DNA from: Anaspis maculata
Taxonomy: Eukaryota > Arthropoda > Insecta > Coleoptera > Scraptiidae
NCBI GenBank assembly: GCA_949128115.1
Contig: OX421965.1
Location: forward strand, 6,452,753-6,516,752
Reading direction: 5' to 3'
Length of the DNA stretch: 64,000 nt
In this document: positions 36,301 to 47,600 of the stretch, in pieces
Numbering within the stretch: position 1 is the stretch's first letter
Layout of the letters: each line of letters begins with the position of its first letter
Program-made: the position numbers and the translations under genes
The notes under the pieces: model-generated
Seen by the model: only the letters and a program-made list of their open reading frames with translations
What the model was told of the DNA's origin: nothing
Databases searched by the model: none

Positions 36301-38467
36301 TGGAACATCCTGTATATTTTTTGATATTCGGATAGAGATTTTCTTCACTAACACATACATTGTGGTGGTCTCAAAAGGTTTCTATGAGGAAAAATGACGA
36401 TTTTATAGCAGATTGAATCTAATTAAATTATCATTACCAAAGGTGGCTGCGATCACAAATAAAAATCTGAAGTGGAAATATTGTTGATGACGGCCCGCTA
36501 GTCGAGTGGACTGCGTGTTCGCTCGGCAAGCTGAGCTCCCAGGTTCGATTCCCGGGCACATCAGGTCTGGGTGTTCTGCTGTGTAAAACGAATTTTTCAC
36601 TTGTACGTACTTCAATTTAAATGAAAATGCAGCAACTCCTATGGTGTAGAAATGCCGATAAGGAGGAAAACAAACAAACAAACAAACAAAAAATCTGAAG
36701 TTGAAATATTGTTGATTGTTTATGTCGAAAAGCGTTTCCGGTTGAAATCGACATAAACAATTCACGAAGTTCTCACTTCAGATTTTTATTTGTGGTCGCA
36801 GCCACCTTTGGTAATAATAATTTACTTATATTCAATCCGCTATAAAATCGTCATTTTTCATCATAGAGAATTTTCAAAACCACCACTGCGTCAATTAAGC
36901 TCTATCCAAATATCGAAAAATATATCGGGTGTGCCATTTGGAAAATCAAAAAATGATGCCACTTCCGGTTACTTTCGGAAGTGAGTGTTGCTTTGTGATC
37001 AACGCAAGAAATAGTAAAAGTACTCCCAAATATCCCATAAAATTTCAAATCTATACAGGGTGTTTGCAAACTTGGGGTAGAAAATTGAACCGCAGTTGTG
37101 GAAATGTTTCAGAAGTATCAGAAAAATATTGAAAAAAAAGTAGGGTTTTTATTTTTGAAAATATGGAGGGTCAAAAGGTGGTCCTTCGTTCCTCTCTATT
37201 TTCGTTATTTTGAAAAATTTCAGTGAACTGTTTTCAACAGACCAAAAAGCAATGTTTTTGAACCTTTGAGTGTGTTTTATATTTTATTTACTATACAGGG
37301 TGAGTCGTAAATCCTGAAAATCAAGTTTTCTTCAAAAATGGATGCAGAATATTTCATATAAGAACTATTTGTGTTAATTTGTTGCTCTACATCAGTTTCA
37401 TAACCTCTAAAACGAGCTCTAGAACCTTTCACGGGCGTTTTCGAGGAAAAATAGATTTTTACGATTCATGATGTAGGTACTCAGTCTGTACACTAAATAA
37501 AATTACAAGACACAATTCACAAGTTCAAAAAATTTGCTGTTTGGTCTGATGGAAAAAGTTTCCTAAAATCTTTCAAAATAACGAAAATAGAAGGGGTCGA
37601 AGGACCATCTTTTGACCCTCCATATTTCCAAAAATAAAAATCATACATTTTTTCAACTATTTTTCTGGCACTTTTGAAGCATTTCCCTGACTGCGGTTCA
37701 ATTTTCTACCCTAAGTTTGCAAACACCCTGTATATCCCATAGGAAAAAGTTATGCGCTGGTGCAGTTTTCGAAAAAACACACGATATATTCTCGATTCTT
37801 GGTATTTATCGCCTCAGAAGGATGCCTCAGAAGTGACCAAATTGAAGTAACTGAAGTGTAAAATGTTAAGCAAATCAAGTTCAAGAAAAGCAGTATCGGG
37901 GAAGCGCGAGCGCGCCATCAGTATGCATGTTGCTTTCGTCTGCCGTCACCAGGCTACAGCATCTGGGTTAAATGAAGGCCATTCAACGCCAGAAGCTGTT
38001 TTTAGGTTGAGTGGAGGCACCCTTGAACTTTTTTTTTCACACAATACTACCTTATTAAATAATAATGATAGTGTGGCTCTACATCCCATTGAGGGACTTG
38101 GTCCACAAAGCGGAAGGTTAGAGCTTCCGTTCTTTGTTTCCACTACCCGGTTGTCGCGGATCCCTGGAGGCCCGAGGTGATGAGGTAAGCATCACGCCTT
38201 AGACAACTGCCTTATTACTCCTTGTTCATACAGAACCTAGGTAGCCAACTATTTATAGCAACTCCAACCGCTGAGCTACCGCCGGCTCTGACTATCTTAT
38301 CACTGATTTGTAATAGCAAATGTGCTAGAGAATCACGCTCCTGAAGACTTTGGATACTAATTTCACAGAGAATCGTCTTAGAACGCAATTGAATGCTAAC
38401 AATTCTATTGTTTTTCAGCCAAGAAGCGGAGCAGCGCAGTCACAAAGCAGAATTGGTGCTCTTAACG
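30321..38467 (+). CDS. Unrecognised protein, exons 1-3, truncated by gap
   Basis: I do not recognise this gene. Exon 1 is 30321-30466 (ATG after CGCCAAAA). Exon 2 is 30598-30888, joined over a 131-bp intron (GA|GTACGC ... GTTCCAG|A) that restores a Glu codon. Exon 2 ends CAGAG|GTAAGG, a strong donor, in phase 2. The TAA that would otherwise follow lies inside the donor. The first downstream acceptor that fits is TTTTTCAG|C at 38418; it restores a Ser codon and opens QEAEQRSHKAELVLLT before the N run. The peptide so far is 162 aa: a basic, charged N-terminus (NRRNKRHLLEDEPPEKQ), SLAEKQ, then an acidic, probably helical region (FTERLAEIEDIIQNS). It has no signal peptide or membrane segment. If exon 3 is wrong, the protein would end at 146 aa with an unspliced stop. 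Confidence 0.7.
30893..31829. other. Intron 2 of the unrecognised gene, first part
   Basis: AT-rich sequence after the exon-2 donor. I see no exon that is in phase and has supported borders here. Confidence 0.4.
31830..32110. mobile_element. 281-bp MITE with AATAGACC...TGACGTCA ends
   Basis: The terminal inverted repeats begin AATAGACCATT and contain the CRE-type palindrome TGACGTCA about 15-20 bp inside each end, followed by a block with GATTCGGGGCAACGTCAA and its inverse. The interior has short GTCAGT-rich direct repeats. The end plan is shared with 7986-8922. It is non-coding. Confidence 0.85.
32136..33590. mobile_element. 1.45-kb foldback element with AGTTGCAGCGGT ends
   Basis: Starts AGTTGCAGCGGT and ends ACCGCTGCAACT. 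Arms of about 720 bp pair along their whole length (for example AAATTTGGCATATGC near 32187 with GCATATGCCAAATTT near 33519, and GGTGCTCTTGGGCGGAGTGG around the centre near 32862). Mirror-image small frames occur in both arms. It is non-coding and distinct from the CAGGGTG family. Confidence 0.92.
34661..35549. mobile_element. Foldback element, CAGGGTGATTCATAAAACATG ends
   Basis: Starts CAGGGTGATTCAT and ends ATGAATCACCCTG, with TA on each side. The arms of about 440 bp pair in inverse orientation (GAGCATGTTTCATG, TTTTCACGTATAAAATGAG-type blocks, and AACGGCATTCAATAG). The centre is near 35090. Confidence 0.9.
35684..36203 (+). mobile_element. Solo LTR of an LTR retrotransposon, 520 bp
   Basis: Starts TGTTACGAG and ends TACGTAACA (TG...CA with short inverted ends), flanked by the 4-bp duplication CTAT (35680-35683 and 36204-36207). 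Inside are a TATA box (CATATAAAAG, about 35993), an initiator-like TCAGTT about 30 bp downstream and AATAAA at 36136-36141, so the coding direction would be +. The opposite arm of the host palindrome shows the empty site, TTTTACTATTTCTTGCG, which confirms the insertion. A 4-bp duplication fits Gypsy or BEL/Pao elements. No internal coding region remains. Confidence 0.92.
36489..36688 (+). mobile_element. tRNA-derived SINE with 28-bp target duplication
   Basis: Head with an A-box-like TAGTCGAGTGG and a B box GGTTCGATTCC. The body shares GTCTGGGTGTT and AACTCCTATGG...GCCGATAAGGAGG with 22083-22285. The tail is (AAAC)n. The flanks 36461-36488 and 36689-36716 are direct copies (AAAAATCTGAAGT..., ending TATTGTTGAT) with one mismatch, an unusually long duplication. 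Confidence 0.92.
37056..37730. mobile_element. Nested foldback element with TA duplication
   Basis: Starts CAGGGTGTTTGCAAAC and ends GTTTGCAAACACCCTG. Flanks are TCTATA and TATATCCC, while the opposite arm of the host shows the uninterrupted TCTATATATCCC, so exactly TA was duplicated. The interior repeats a TACAGGGTGAGTCG-type end near 37293 and a degenerate partner near 37485, so at least one further insertion is inside. The family also occurs at 41750-42330. Confidence 0.93.
38020..38293 (-). mobile_element. Candidate tRNA-headed SINE
   Basis: On the minus strand the head reads GCGGTAGCTCAGCGGTTGGAG, a good Pol III A box with tRNA-like context. The expected B box is poor (GGTTCTGTATG). A T/A-rich tract near 38030 may be the tail. 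I see no target duplication and no second copy, so this is tentative. Confidence 0.4.
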
Positions 38468-38667
38468 NNNNNNNNNNNNNNNNNNNNNNNNNNNNNNNNN
38501 NNNNNNNNNNNNNNNNNNNNNNNNNNNNNNNNNNNNNNNNNNNNNNNNNNNNNNNNNNNNNNNNNNNNNNNNNNNNNNNNNNNNNNNNNNNNNNNNNNNN
38601 NNNNNNNNNNNNNNNNNNNNNNNNNNNNNNNNNNNNNNNNNNNNNNNNNNNNNNNNNNNNNNNNNNN
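38468..38667. other. Assembly gap (200 N)
   Basis: Run of exactly 200 N. It interrupts the SMARCE1 last exon on the minus strand and the third exon of the unrecognised gene on the plus strand. The round length suggests a placeholder. Confidence 0.99.
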
Positions 38668-41600
38668 TGCTGTTGTGGCTGAGTAATTTGTTGTTGCTGT
38701 TGTGGCGGAGGAATCTGTTGTTGGGGTTGCAGCTGCTGCTGCTGTTGTTGTGGAGAAGGAGGAATTTGTTGTTGTTGCGGGGGCATCTGGTGTTGTTGTG
38801 GCGGCATTTGTTGTTGTGGTGGCATTTGCTGATGCGGCGGCGACACATGCGGCTGCTGTGCCTCGACTTGTTCTGGTTTTTGTTCGTGAACAGGAACCAC
38901 CTGCTGTTGCGGCTGCTGTTGTTGTTCCTGCGATTGTTGTTGTTCTTGCTGTTTGTTTTCGACGGTTCCGTTCGGCGTAGGCGGCTGAGATTGTTTGGGA
39001 GACGTGACAGCGGAGGCTTCTTGAGCTGGTTGCGGTGACACGTCGTCTTGTTCCATGGGCTGTGGATGTAAAATAGTCATCAGCATCTATTTGTTTTATT
39101 ACATGTTTCGATTATTGTCAGCACTTTTAGGTTTTTCTCAAGAAATGAACCAATTTATCATGTGTGCAAAAACCGGAATAGAAAGCCTCATCCAGCCATC
39201 TGTGGAAACGGTTCCTTGACCCTCGATATAAGGGCTGTTTTCGCTACTTTTACATGTAATATGTTGAGGTAAATGTACCTATTACAATTTGATTTTTATC
39301 TCTAATGGCAGACGTAACTTGTTACGCGAATCATTGCCGAAACGATTTTTCAAGTAGGCATAGCTTTCTTTATAAAGTACGTTCTAGTTTAGCATTGTAT
39401 GTTTGCAGTTTTTTCACCTGGTGTGAACTTGGGCTTGTTTAAAAGTAAGGTTTGGTTATGTTGCTTATCAAAATATTGAAAAATTGACTTTGTCATACGT
39501 GGAATGCGACTGGGGTCGGTTTCACCCAACTTGAAGGCGGCCAGGCAGGGCCGACAGAAACTCATTCCCTGGGGGGAGCAACTTTGAGCGGCTGTTTTTT
39601 TTTTATTTGGATTATTAAACTTTTTCAAGCGTAAATCCTGCTACACATGACAGACCGCTGACCGGTACTTGTTTTGCCAATAATTCTTCAGGGCTTGGTG
39701 TGTCTTTTTGGCTGGAACAGGCGAAAGAGCCATGGAATCTGGTGGGGAAATATAACAAAACAAGTGAATATGCCCTCACGTGCGTGAGTCTCAATAGCGC
39801 ATTTTCTTAGTGCCAGGTCTGTCATTGATGAGAATGAAGTCCAGCTTGAAAATTAAATGTTCATACGAGACAAGAGTAAGTTTCACGTTTCATGACAATC
39901 GTTCCACTAATGGGAAATTTCAATATGGCGGCCAAATCATGGAATTCAGCTAGAAAATAAGAATGTTTATACAAGACAAGAGTAAGTTCCAAGTTCCATG
40001 ACAATCCCTCCACTGATAACAGATTTCAATATGGCGGCCCGAAATCATGAAATTTAGCTTGAAAATAAGAATGATCATACGTGACAAGGTAAGTTTCAAG
40101 TTCCATGAAAATAGTTCCAATAGCAAAAAATTTCAATATGGCGGCCAAGATGGCGGCGAATCATGAAATTCAGCTTAAAAATAAGAATGATCATACAAGA
40201 CAAGGGTAACTTCCAAGTTCCATGAAAATCGTTCCACTAGTAAGAAATTTCAATATGGTGGCCAAGATGGCGGCGGAATCATGAAATTCAGCTTGAAAAT
40301 AAGAATGATCATACAAGGCAGGGGTAACTTCCAGGTTTCATGGAAATCGTTCCACTAATAAGAAATTTCAAGATGGCGGCGGAATCATGAAAATTAGCTT
40401 GAAAATAAGAATGATTATACGTGACAATGGTAAGTTTCAAGTTCCATGAAAATCGTTCCACTAGCAAGAAATTTCAATATGGCGGCCAAGATGGCGGCAA
40501 AATCATGAAATTTAGCTCAAAAATAAGAATGATCATACAAGACAAAGATAACTTCCAGGTTTCATGGAAATCGTTCCACTAATAAGAAATTTCAATATGG
40601 CGGCCAAGATGGCGGCGCAACCATGAAATCCAATCTGCCCACTGGTCACCCACGAGAACCTGAGTTGTTTCCCCATTGGAGAAAGTTTCAGGGCTCTAGA
40701 TTTATTCCCCGAGGGGGAGTTCAACTTCTTAGAAGTGCACAGGAAATCTTTGTTTTGTGATAATAATAATGATAACTATTAATGTATAAAAAAAAATAAT
40801 TCCCATTGGCCACCCTTGGGGAAATCAGCTATCCATCTGAAGAAGTTCCAAGGCTCTAGCTTGATTCCCCGAGGAGGAGTTCAACTTCTTAGAAGTGCAC
40901 AGTAAATATCTGTTTTTTGATAATAGTAATGATAACTATGCATGGTTAAAAAAAATAATGCTCATTGGCCACCCTTGGGGACATCAGCTATCTATCAAAA
41001 AAAGTTCTAAGGCTCTAGCTTTTATTCCTCGTGGAGGAGTACAACTTCTTAATTTCTACACGGACAGACAGACGGACGGACAGACGGACGGACGGACAGA
41101 CAGACAAACCGGCCATATAAGCGTCATTTTCTTAAGGTGCGTTCAGTCAGCTTATTTAGCCGCAAGTTTTAATTTTAGTCGTAAGCGCTGCATCGCTCAT
41201 TGGCTGTTCTGAGGAGGCTGGTTCATAAGAGCCAATGGGCGTCGCTGCGCTTGCGACTAAAATTAAAACTTGCGGCTAAATAAGCTGACTGAACGCACCT
41301 TTACGAAAATGCGCTAAAAAACATGAATAAATACAGGGTCCAGAAAATGGCGGAAAAGCTCTCCAGTACGTTTTAAGGGACCCTTCAGGGAATTCCGAAA
41401 AAATGATAAAAAATGCATCGACTTCAATTTTTTGGGTTATCAAGGATCAAAGACTGGTCCTTCAAATTTTCGAAAAAAAATTCTGTTTCTGACTCACCCT
41501 GTAAATAAAAAAAAATACACATCCAGTGAAAAAGTCCGAATTGAGAGAAAGTCTCCATGGATCTCCACGGATCTCCACAAAACCTCCATGGATCTCCACG

Positions 41601-44600
41601 AAACCTCCATGGATCTCCACGGATCTCCACGGATCCCCACAGATCTCCACGGATCTCCACGGATCCCCACAGATCTCCACCAAACCTCCACGGATCTCCA
41701 AGCCAAGGGACAGAAAACCTCCACAGTGGTAAACCCCTCGGAAAAAAATATTTGAAAAAATTTGCGACGTTTATTTTTGGAAATATGGGGGTCAAATGAT
41801 AGGACTTCGCTCCCCTCTATTTTCGTAGGTCAAAGTGATTTTGAGGAATTATTTGTGACAGAATAACCAGTGAAAATTATCAACCACTGGGTGTGCACTC
41901 AACTTTTATTTGATATAGAGTGATTCATAAATCTCGAAAATTCATTTTCCTTCAAGAACGCCTATAAAAATTTTTGTATGGCAACGATAAAAGTCATATC
42001 ATATTCTTGATTATTTTGCGGACCAATGGAATATTTTACATACATAATCGAAGAAAACTGGATTTTTGTGATTTATGACTCACCCTGTATCGTAAACAGA
42101 GATTCACTGCACACACCCAGTGGTTGATAATTTCTACTGATAAGTCTATCACAAACAGTTCTTCAGAACCACTTTGAATAGGTAATGAAAAGAGAGGGGG
42201 ACAAAGTTCCTTCCACCTTTTGACCCCCCATATCTTCAAAACTAAACGTCATTAATTTTTTTCAATATTTTTCTCGTGTTCTTGAGTGGATACCATATAC
42301 CGCTATGGACTCGGAATGCGATACTTTTGAGACACCTGTATATTGTCCTCGTTTCACAATGACATCACAGCAATAAAGGTGCGTTCAGTCAGCTTATTTA
42401 GCCGCAAGTTTTAATTTTAGTCGGAAGCGCAGCGACGCCTATTGGCTCTTATGGACCAGCCTCCTCAAAACAGCCAATAAGCGATGCAGCGCTTACGGCT
42501 AAAATTAAAACTTGCGACTAAATAAGCTGACTGAACGCACCTTCACACGTGCCTGCCTAAATGATGTCTAAAGCACAAAACACAAGAAATTCCAACCGCT
42601 AGATAATGCTTCCAAATTTGAAATACTCCAGCCACTTCAGCGCCATCTGCCGAGAGAAATTTTGGTATTTGCCCCCATTGGCAAGCTCAAAAGTAAAGTA
42701 GGTTCACTTCTACTGTGATTCTAGTTGGCTGGGCAAATTTTCTACTCAAGCATTGCAGGCTTGCCACCTTTTCACCTGGTGTGAAACTGGCTCCTCTAAA
42801 AGTAAAGTTATATTTCTTATTAAATTGATATTACAATTTTGAAAAACTGAGCTAGTCATATGTGGAAGTGCGACTAGGGGGGGGGGGGCTGCAAGGCTGT
42901 ATTACAGTCATTAAACACCAAAACTGCACGGGGCTCCCTTCAATCTAAGTCATATTGACGGCGGCCATTCAGGGCCGCCAAAAACTCGTCCCGGGAAGCC
43001 CCAAAGCGAAAGCAAATTGTACTCACATCGATTTCGTCCAAGACGCAACTTAAAGCGGCTGGGTTTTTGAAATTTGGTTCATTCAACTTTTTACACGTAA
43101 ATTCTTTAGCCTATGGCAGACCCCTACGGCAATCCTTGTTCCGCCAATAATTCTTGGTAAGGTTTAGGGCTTGGCGTGTCTTTTCGACTGGAACACTTCG
43201 GACGACTTCGTGTCTTTTCGTGAATTGTTATGCCGAACGAAGCCCAGCCAACGGCAAAGTTTTGGAGATTTTCTATATTTCACATTTGGAATCTTTGAAA
43301 TAAAATTTCACAGCCGACTAGAATCACGGTAAAAGTGAACATGCTATAGTAAATTCTGCAAGCATGGCTTTATAGTTAATGCTCTGTAAAAACAAGTAAA
43401 AGCTGATTACGGCTAGTTCCAAAGAGTAATTCAAGAATAAACAAGCGAATATGCCTCATGGGCATGAGGCTCAGTAGCGCACTTCCTTTTTGAAGGATTA
43501 GTGAACGCAAGATGTTAATTAGGGTTCTACTGTTATTTGGGCAGAAATTTCAATATGACGGCCAAAATAGCGTCAGAATCATGAAATTTGGCTTAAAAAT
43601 CAAAATGATCGTACTATAGACAAGGGTGAGTTCCAAGTTTCATGAAAATCGTTCCACTAAAAAGAGATTTCAATATGGCGGCCAAGATGGCGGCAGAGCA
43701 TCATTTTTCCAAAATCTGATGTATTTTGATGAAGTTCACATCGCCTGTGAATTTCACTCAAATTGGACCACTTTCAGAGAATTTCAAAATGGCGGATCAA
43801 AGATGGCGGCCAAGTGACAAAAATCATTCGTCAACTTTATATGGTGGTCACGTACGCATTCGATTGGCGTTTGAACCACATCGATATCTCTTTTCGTTGA
43901 GGCATCATTCTCCTAGTTCTATCACTTCGAAACATGTTCAATATGGAGAATACAAGATGGCGGCGGGGCATCAATTGTCGAAAATTGGATAGATCTTGAT
44001 GTGGTTTACATTGTCTGCAAATTTCATTTCAATCGGATCACTTTTAGAGAAATTCAAAATGGCGGATCAAAGATGGCGGCAGAATAACAAAAAACTAAAA
44101 GTCAACTTGACATCCTGACATCCATATGTATTATTGATGAGCGTTTACACCACATCGATATCTTTCTTTCCTGATGAGTTATCCCGGGTACGGACGGGCG
44201 GACGGACGGACGGACAAAGCGAAGCTAAAAGCGCCTTTTTCCCATTTTTTTGGGAAAGTGCGCTAAAAATTATAGTGAACACGCGACTTTATTTTTAAGG
44301 CCTTGTTGTACGAATTTAAATTCGCGTTCAAGTGAAGACCAGTCTACACGCGATATTTTTGAAACTTTCACGGTGTCGTTTTCAGCCATGTAACGGTCTG
44401 AATTTTCATCAAGTAAATGGTTCTCAAAAGTTTGTAGTTTGTTTGGAATTCCTGGTGTGAAGAAGAAAATGTTGTGAGAACGCACTTTTTCGGTGCTGAT
44501 AACAGCGCGCTGGAGTTTTTGTGATTCTATCCGCAGCGTTCTTGCCGGACGTCACGCTATTTTCGTGCATGAAAATCGTCGCAATTTGATAATTTATCGC

Positions 44601-47600
44601 TTATTCAGGCTTCTCTTTCTTTGGAAAGAAACTGTTACGAAGTAGGATTTTTCCCGGCGAGAGGTGAGATTTGTTCATATCGGTCTGAGACAATTTAAAA
44701 ATGGTAATTCTTCTTTTAGCGCTATAACCGCTCACGTTCCAACGCGTGGTGTGTATACCTAAATCCACTTCGAGCGAGAATCTGGTGTAGGTGCGGTTCA
44801 GCCGTTCTTTGATTTTGTGAAGAAAACCCTTATTGGATAAGGTACCTACGACTAAATTATCAATTTAGATTCGCGATTGATTAGTGGTTTTCAGGGTTTT
44901 TCTTTTCCGTCTTGGTGATTGTGTTTTCCTGAAGTTTTCGTCGGGAAATTTGTGTGATTGTGACCATTCTGCAACAGGCCAGACGCAGAATTTCAACGAC
45001 CATCAGTTAATACCTTCACTTCAGTGGTTCAGTTAGCAACATTAGCTGGAGGAAGACGACGTTATCGGACCGAGAGCCACGTTGTTGCCTTTTTGGAAAT
45101 ATTCCCAGTTAAGTGCTAGTCTAGTTAGTACAGGAAAAATAGTAAAGAAATCGGCGAAACCTCGGAATAAATATGGACGTCCTGAAAATTTGATATTTTG
45201 CTCAGAATTGAGTGCTCTACAACATATCCAAAATCGCCAAAAATCGCACTCGGGGGTTTTGAGTTATTGGAGGGGGAGTAAAAAATTGCTGGTAAAAATG
45301 GAGGGGGTGGAACCCGTCAACCCATTGGATGCGAATACATTATAGTTCGACGTATCATATCCCATTGATACCATTTTGGCACAAAAAGTGTCCATCATTG
45401 TTGAAGGGGAATAGTGGGGGGGCGAAGCTCTGCTAGGTGGTCCATTTTGTTTTTATGGCCATGTAGAACCGATCACGACAATTTTGGTATCTTTTCCGAC
45501 TAAATTCAATCTCCTGAACTCGTATTCGATGTGCAAATTCGGATGAAAACAAGTTTGAACAAGTTGACTCGAGAAAACTTGTTTTTTCTTTGACAATTTT
45601 GACGAATTTTTTTTGTACTGTTAGAGGTGGTAATTCTTAGAAAATTTTCAGGGACCAATAAATTGAAGTGTATTCCCCACAAAAATCATCCACTCGATGT
45701 ATAATTTTGTTTCTCGAGTTTAAAAAACCGATTTGAACTTAAGCCGCCGCGGCGCGTCGTCTACTACTGACCAGAACACTACAGCATGCACCTTTGAATG
45801 AAAACACCTCAAACTATTGGAGAAATAACAACTCATCTTCGAAAATTGAAGGATTTGTGCAGAACTGAATTCCCTATACCATGAACAAAATCGTCTTGAA
45901 TCGCAATGCAGGATTTTGAGTTATTCGGGGAAGAGTATAACACTTTGACAGGATTCATACTCTATGAACTGTTACCTCTCCCCTTGAATAACTCAAAACC
46001 CTACAGTGCGATTCATGGCGATTTTGTTTATGTTATAGGGAATTCAATTCTCCACAGATCCTTCAATTTTCGAAGATCAATTCTTATTTCTTCAATAGTT
46101 TGAGGTGTTTTCATTTAAAGGTGCATGCTGTAGTGTTCTGGTCAGTAGTAGACGACGCGCCGCGCCGGCTCAAGTTCAAATCGAGTTTTTAAACTCGAGA
46201 AACAAAATTATACTTCGAGTGGATGATTTTTGTGGAGAATACACTTCAATTCAATGGTCCCTGAAAATTTTCAGGAAATGAACACCTCCAACAGTACAAA
46301 AAAAAATTGTCAAAATTGTCAAAGAAAAAACTAGTTTTCTCAAGTTAACTTGTTCAAACTTGTTTTCATCCAAATTTGAACATCGGATACGAGTTCAGGA
46401 GATTGAATTTAGTCGGAAAAGATACCAAGCTTGTCGTGATCGGTTCTACATGGCCATAAAAACAAAATGGACCACCTAGCAGAGCTTCGCCCCCCCACTA
46501 CTCCCCTTCAACAATGATGGACACTTTTTGTGCCAAAACGGTATCAATGGGATATGATACGTCGAACTATAATGTATTCGCATCCAATGGGTTGACGGGT
46601 TCTATCCCCTCCATTTTTACCAGCAATTTTTTACTCCCCCTTCAATAACTCAAAACCCCCGAGTGCGATTTTTGGCGATTTCGGATATGTTGTAGAGCAC
46701 TTAATTCTGAACAAAATATCAAATTTTCAGGACGTCCATATTTTTTCCGAGGTTGAAATCTATCTTTCTTGTACTAAGTGTAATAAAGTTCCACCTTCGT
46801 TTATTTCCTCACATATTTTGTTGTTGCCTGCACTGTTGGCGCCTAGTTATCGAGAGCCATTGTAAAATCTGGAATTTGAGCTAGACCTGCTAGTCGCGCG
46901 AAAACCTAGGGCCCTCGGTAGCAAAAATAAATTTACAGTGTCTACAATTAAGCTTCAACAGTGATTCGTAAGTCCTTTTGTAATTTTGTGTGTTGGAAAT
47001 TACTGCGTTAACTAACTAGACTTGACTGGAGTATTGCGAACTGTCGTAGTCATTCTGAGTCACTTCCTCAGTGACAAAATTTTGTTTGTTAAATTGTGTT
47101 TGAAGTCTGTTCAGCTAATTTGTAATTATTGTTGCGAAAGCTCTCTTCAAGAGGTTCTATTAAACTCTCTTCAAGAGGTCTAAAATAAGTCCGAATTTGA
47201 ACGTCACGTTGTAAATTTTAATCCAGTAATTTGATAATTCCACGTAAATAATATCATGTTGTAAATGTTATCACTCCTTTCCTTGGTAAATTAATTTTGC
47301 TATTAATTATTTTTGTTCAATTATTCTTCTTGAATCTTTGATAAATACACCGATTCACTGCCAGTGCATTTGTATCATTTTCCCTCTAACCGGCGACCCC
47401 GAATCACAGTGTCATCACTGGGCCAACCCAACCCCCTGAGATGCAATTGGCTAAATTCGTTTAGTTTGTTGCAGCCAGTCATTGGCTGAAAATAAGGAAG
47501 CACATAGTGGAAATGAAGTTTTAATGCTAGTGCCTTCTTGTAAGTTGTATCGTCCTCTTGTAATGGTTGTCGCTATGTTGCATAAAATTTTCCTAAGCCT

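Larger units (their letters stand above)
35551..37805. mobile_element. Large foldback element carrying three insertions
   Basis: The arms start ACCATGATATATC / GATATATTCTCGAT and match in CCTATGGGATATATAG, TTGCGTTGATC.AAAGCAACAC and CCGGAAGTGACATC. The left arm is interrupted by a solo LTR (35684-36203) and a SINE (36489-36688); the right arm is interrupted by a further foldback (37056-37730). Removing the insertions gives two arms of comparable length meeting near 36740. It abuts the previous element. Confidence 0.85.

Noticed and set aside
38701..39038. Plus-strand Leu/Val-rich frames over the Q-rich exon
   Set aside because: Complement of the CAG/CAA-like SMARCE1 coding repeat.
46836..46850. 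TTGGCGCC as a retroviral primer-binding site
   Set aside because: No LTR end directly upstream and no coding region downstream.
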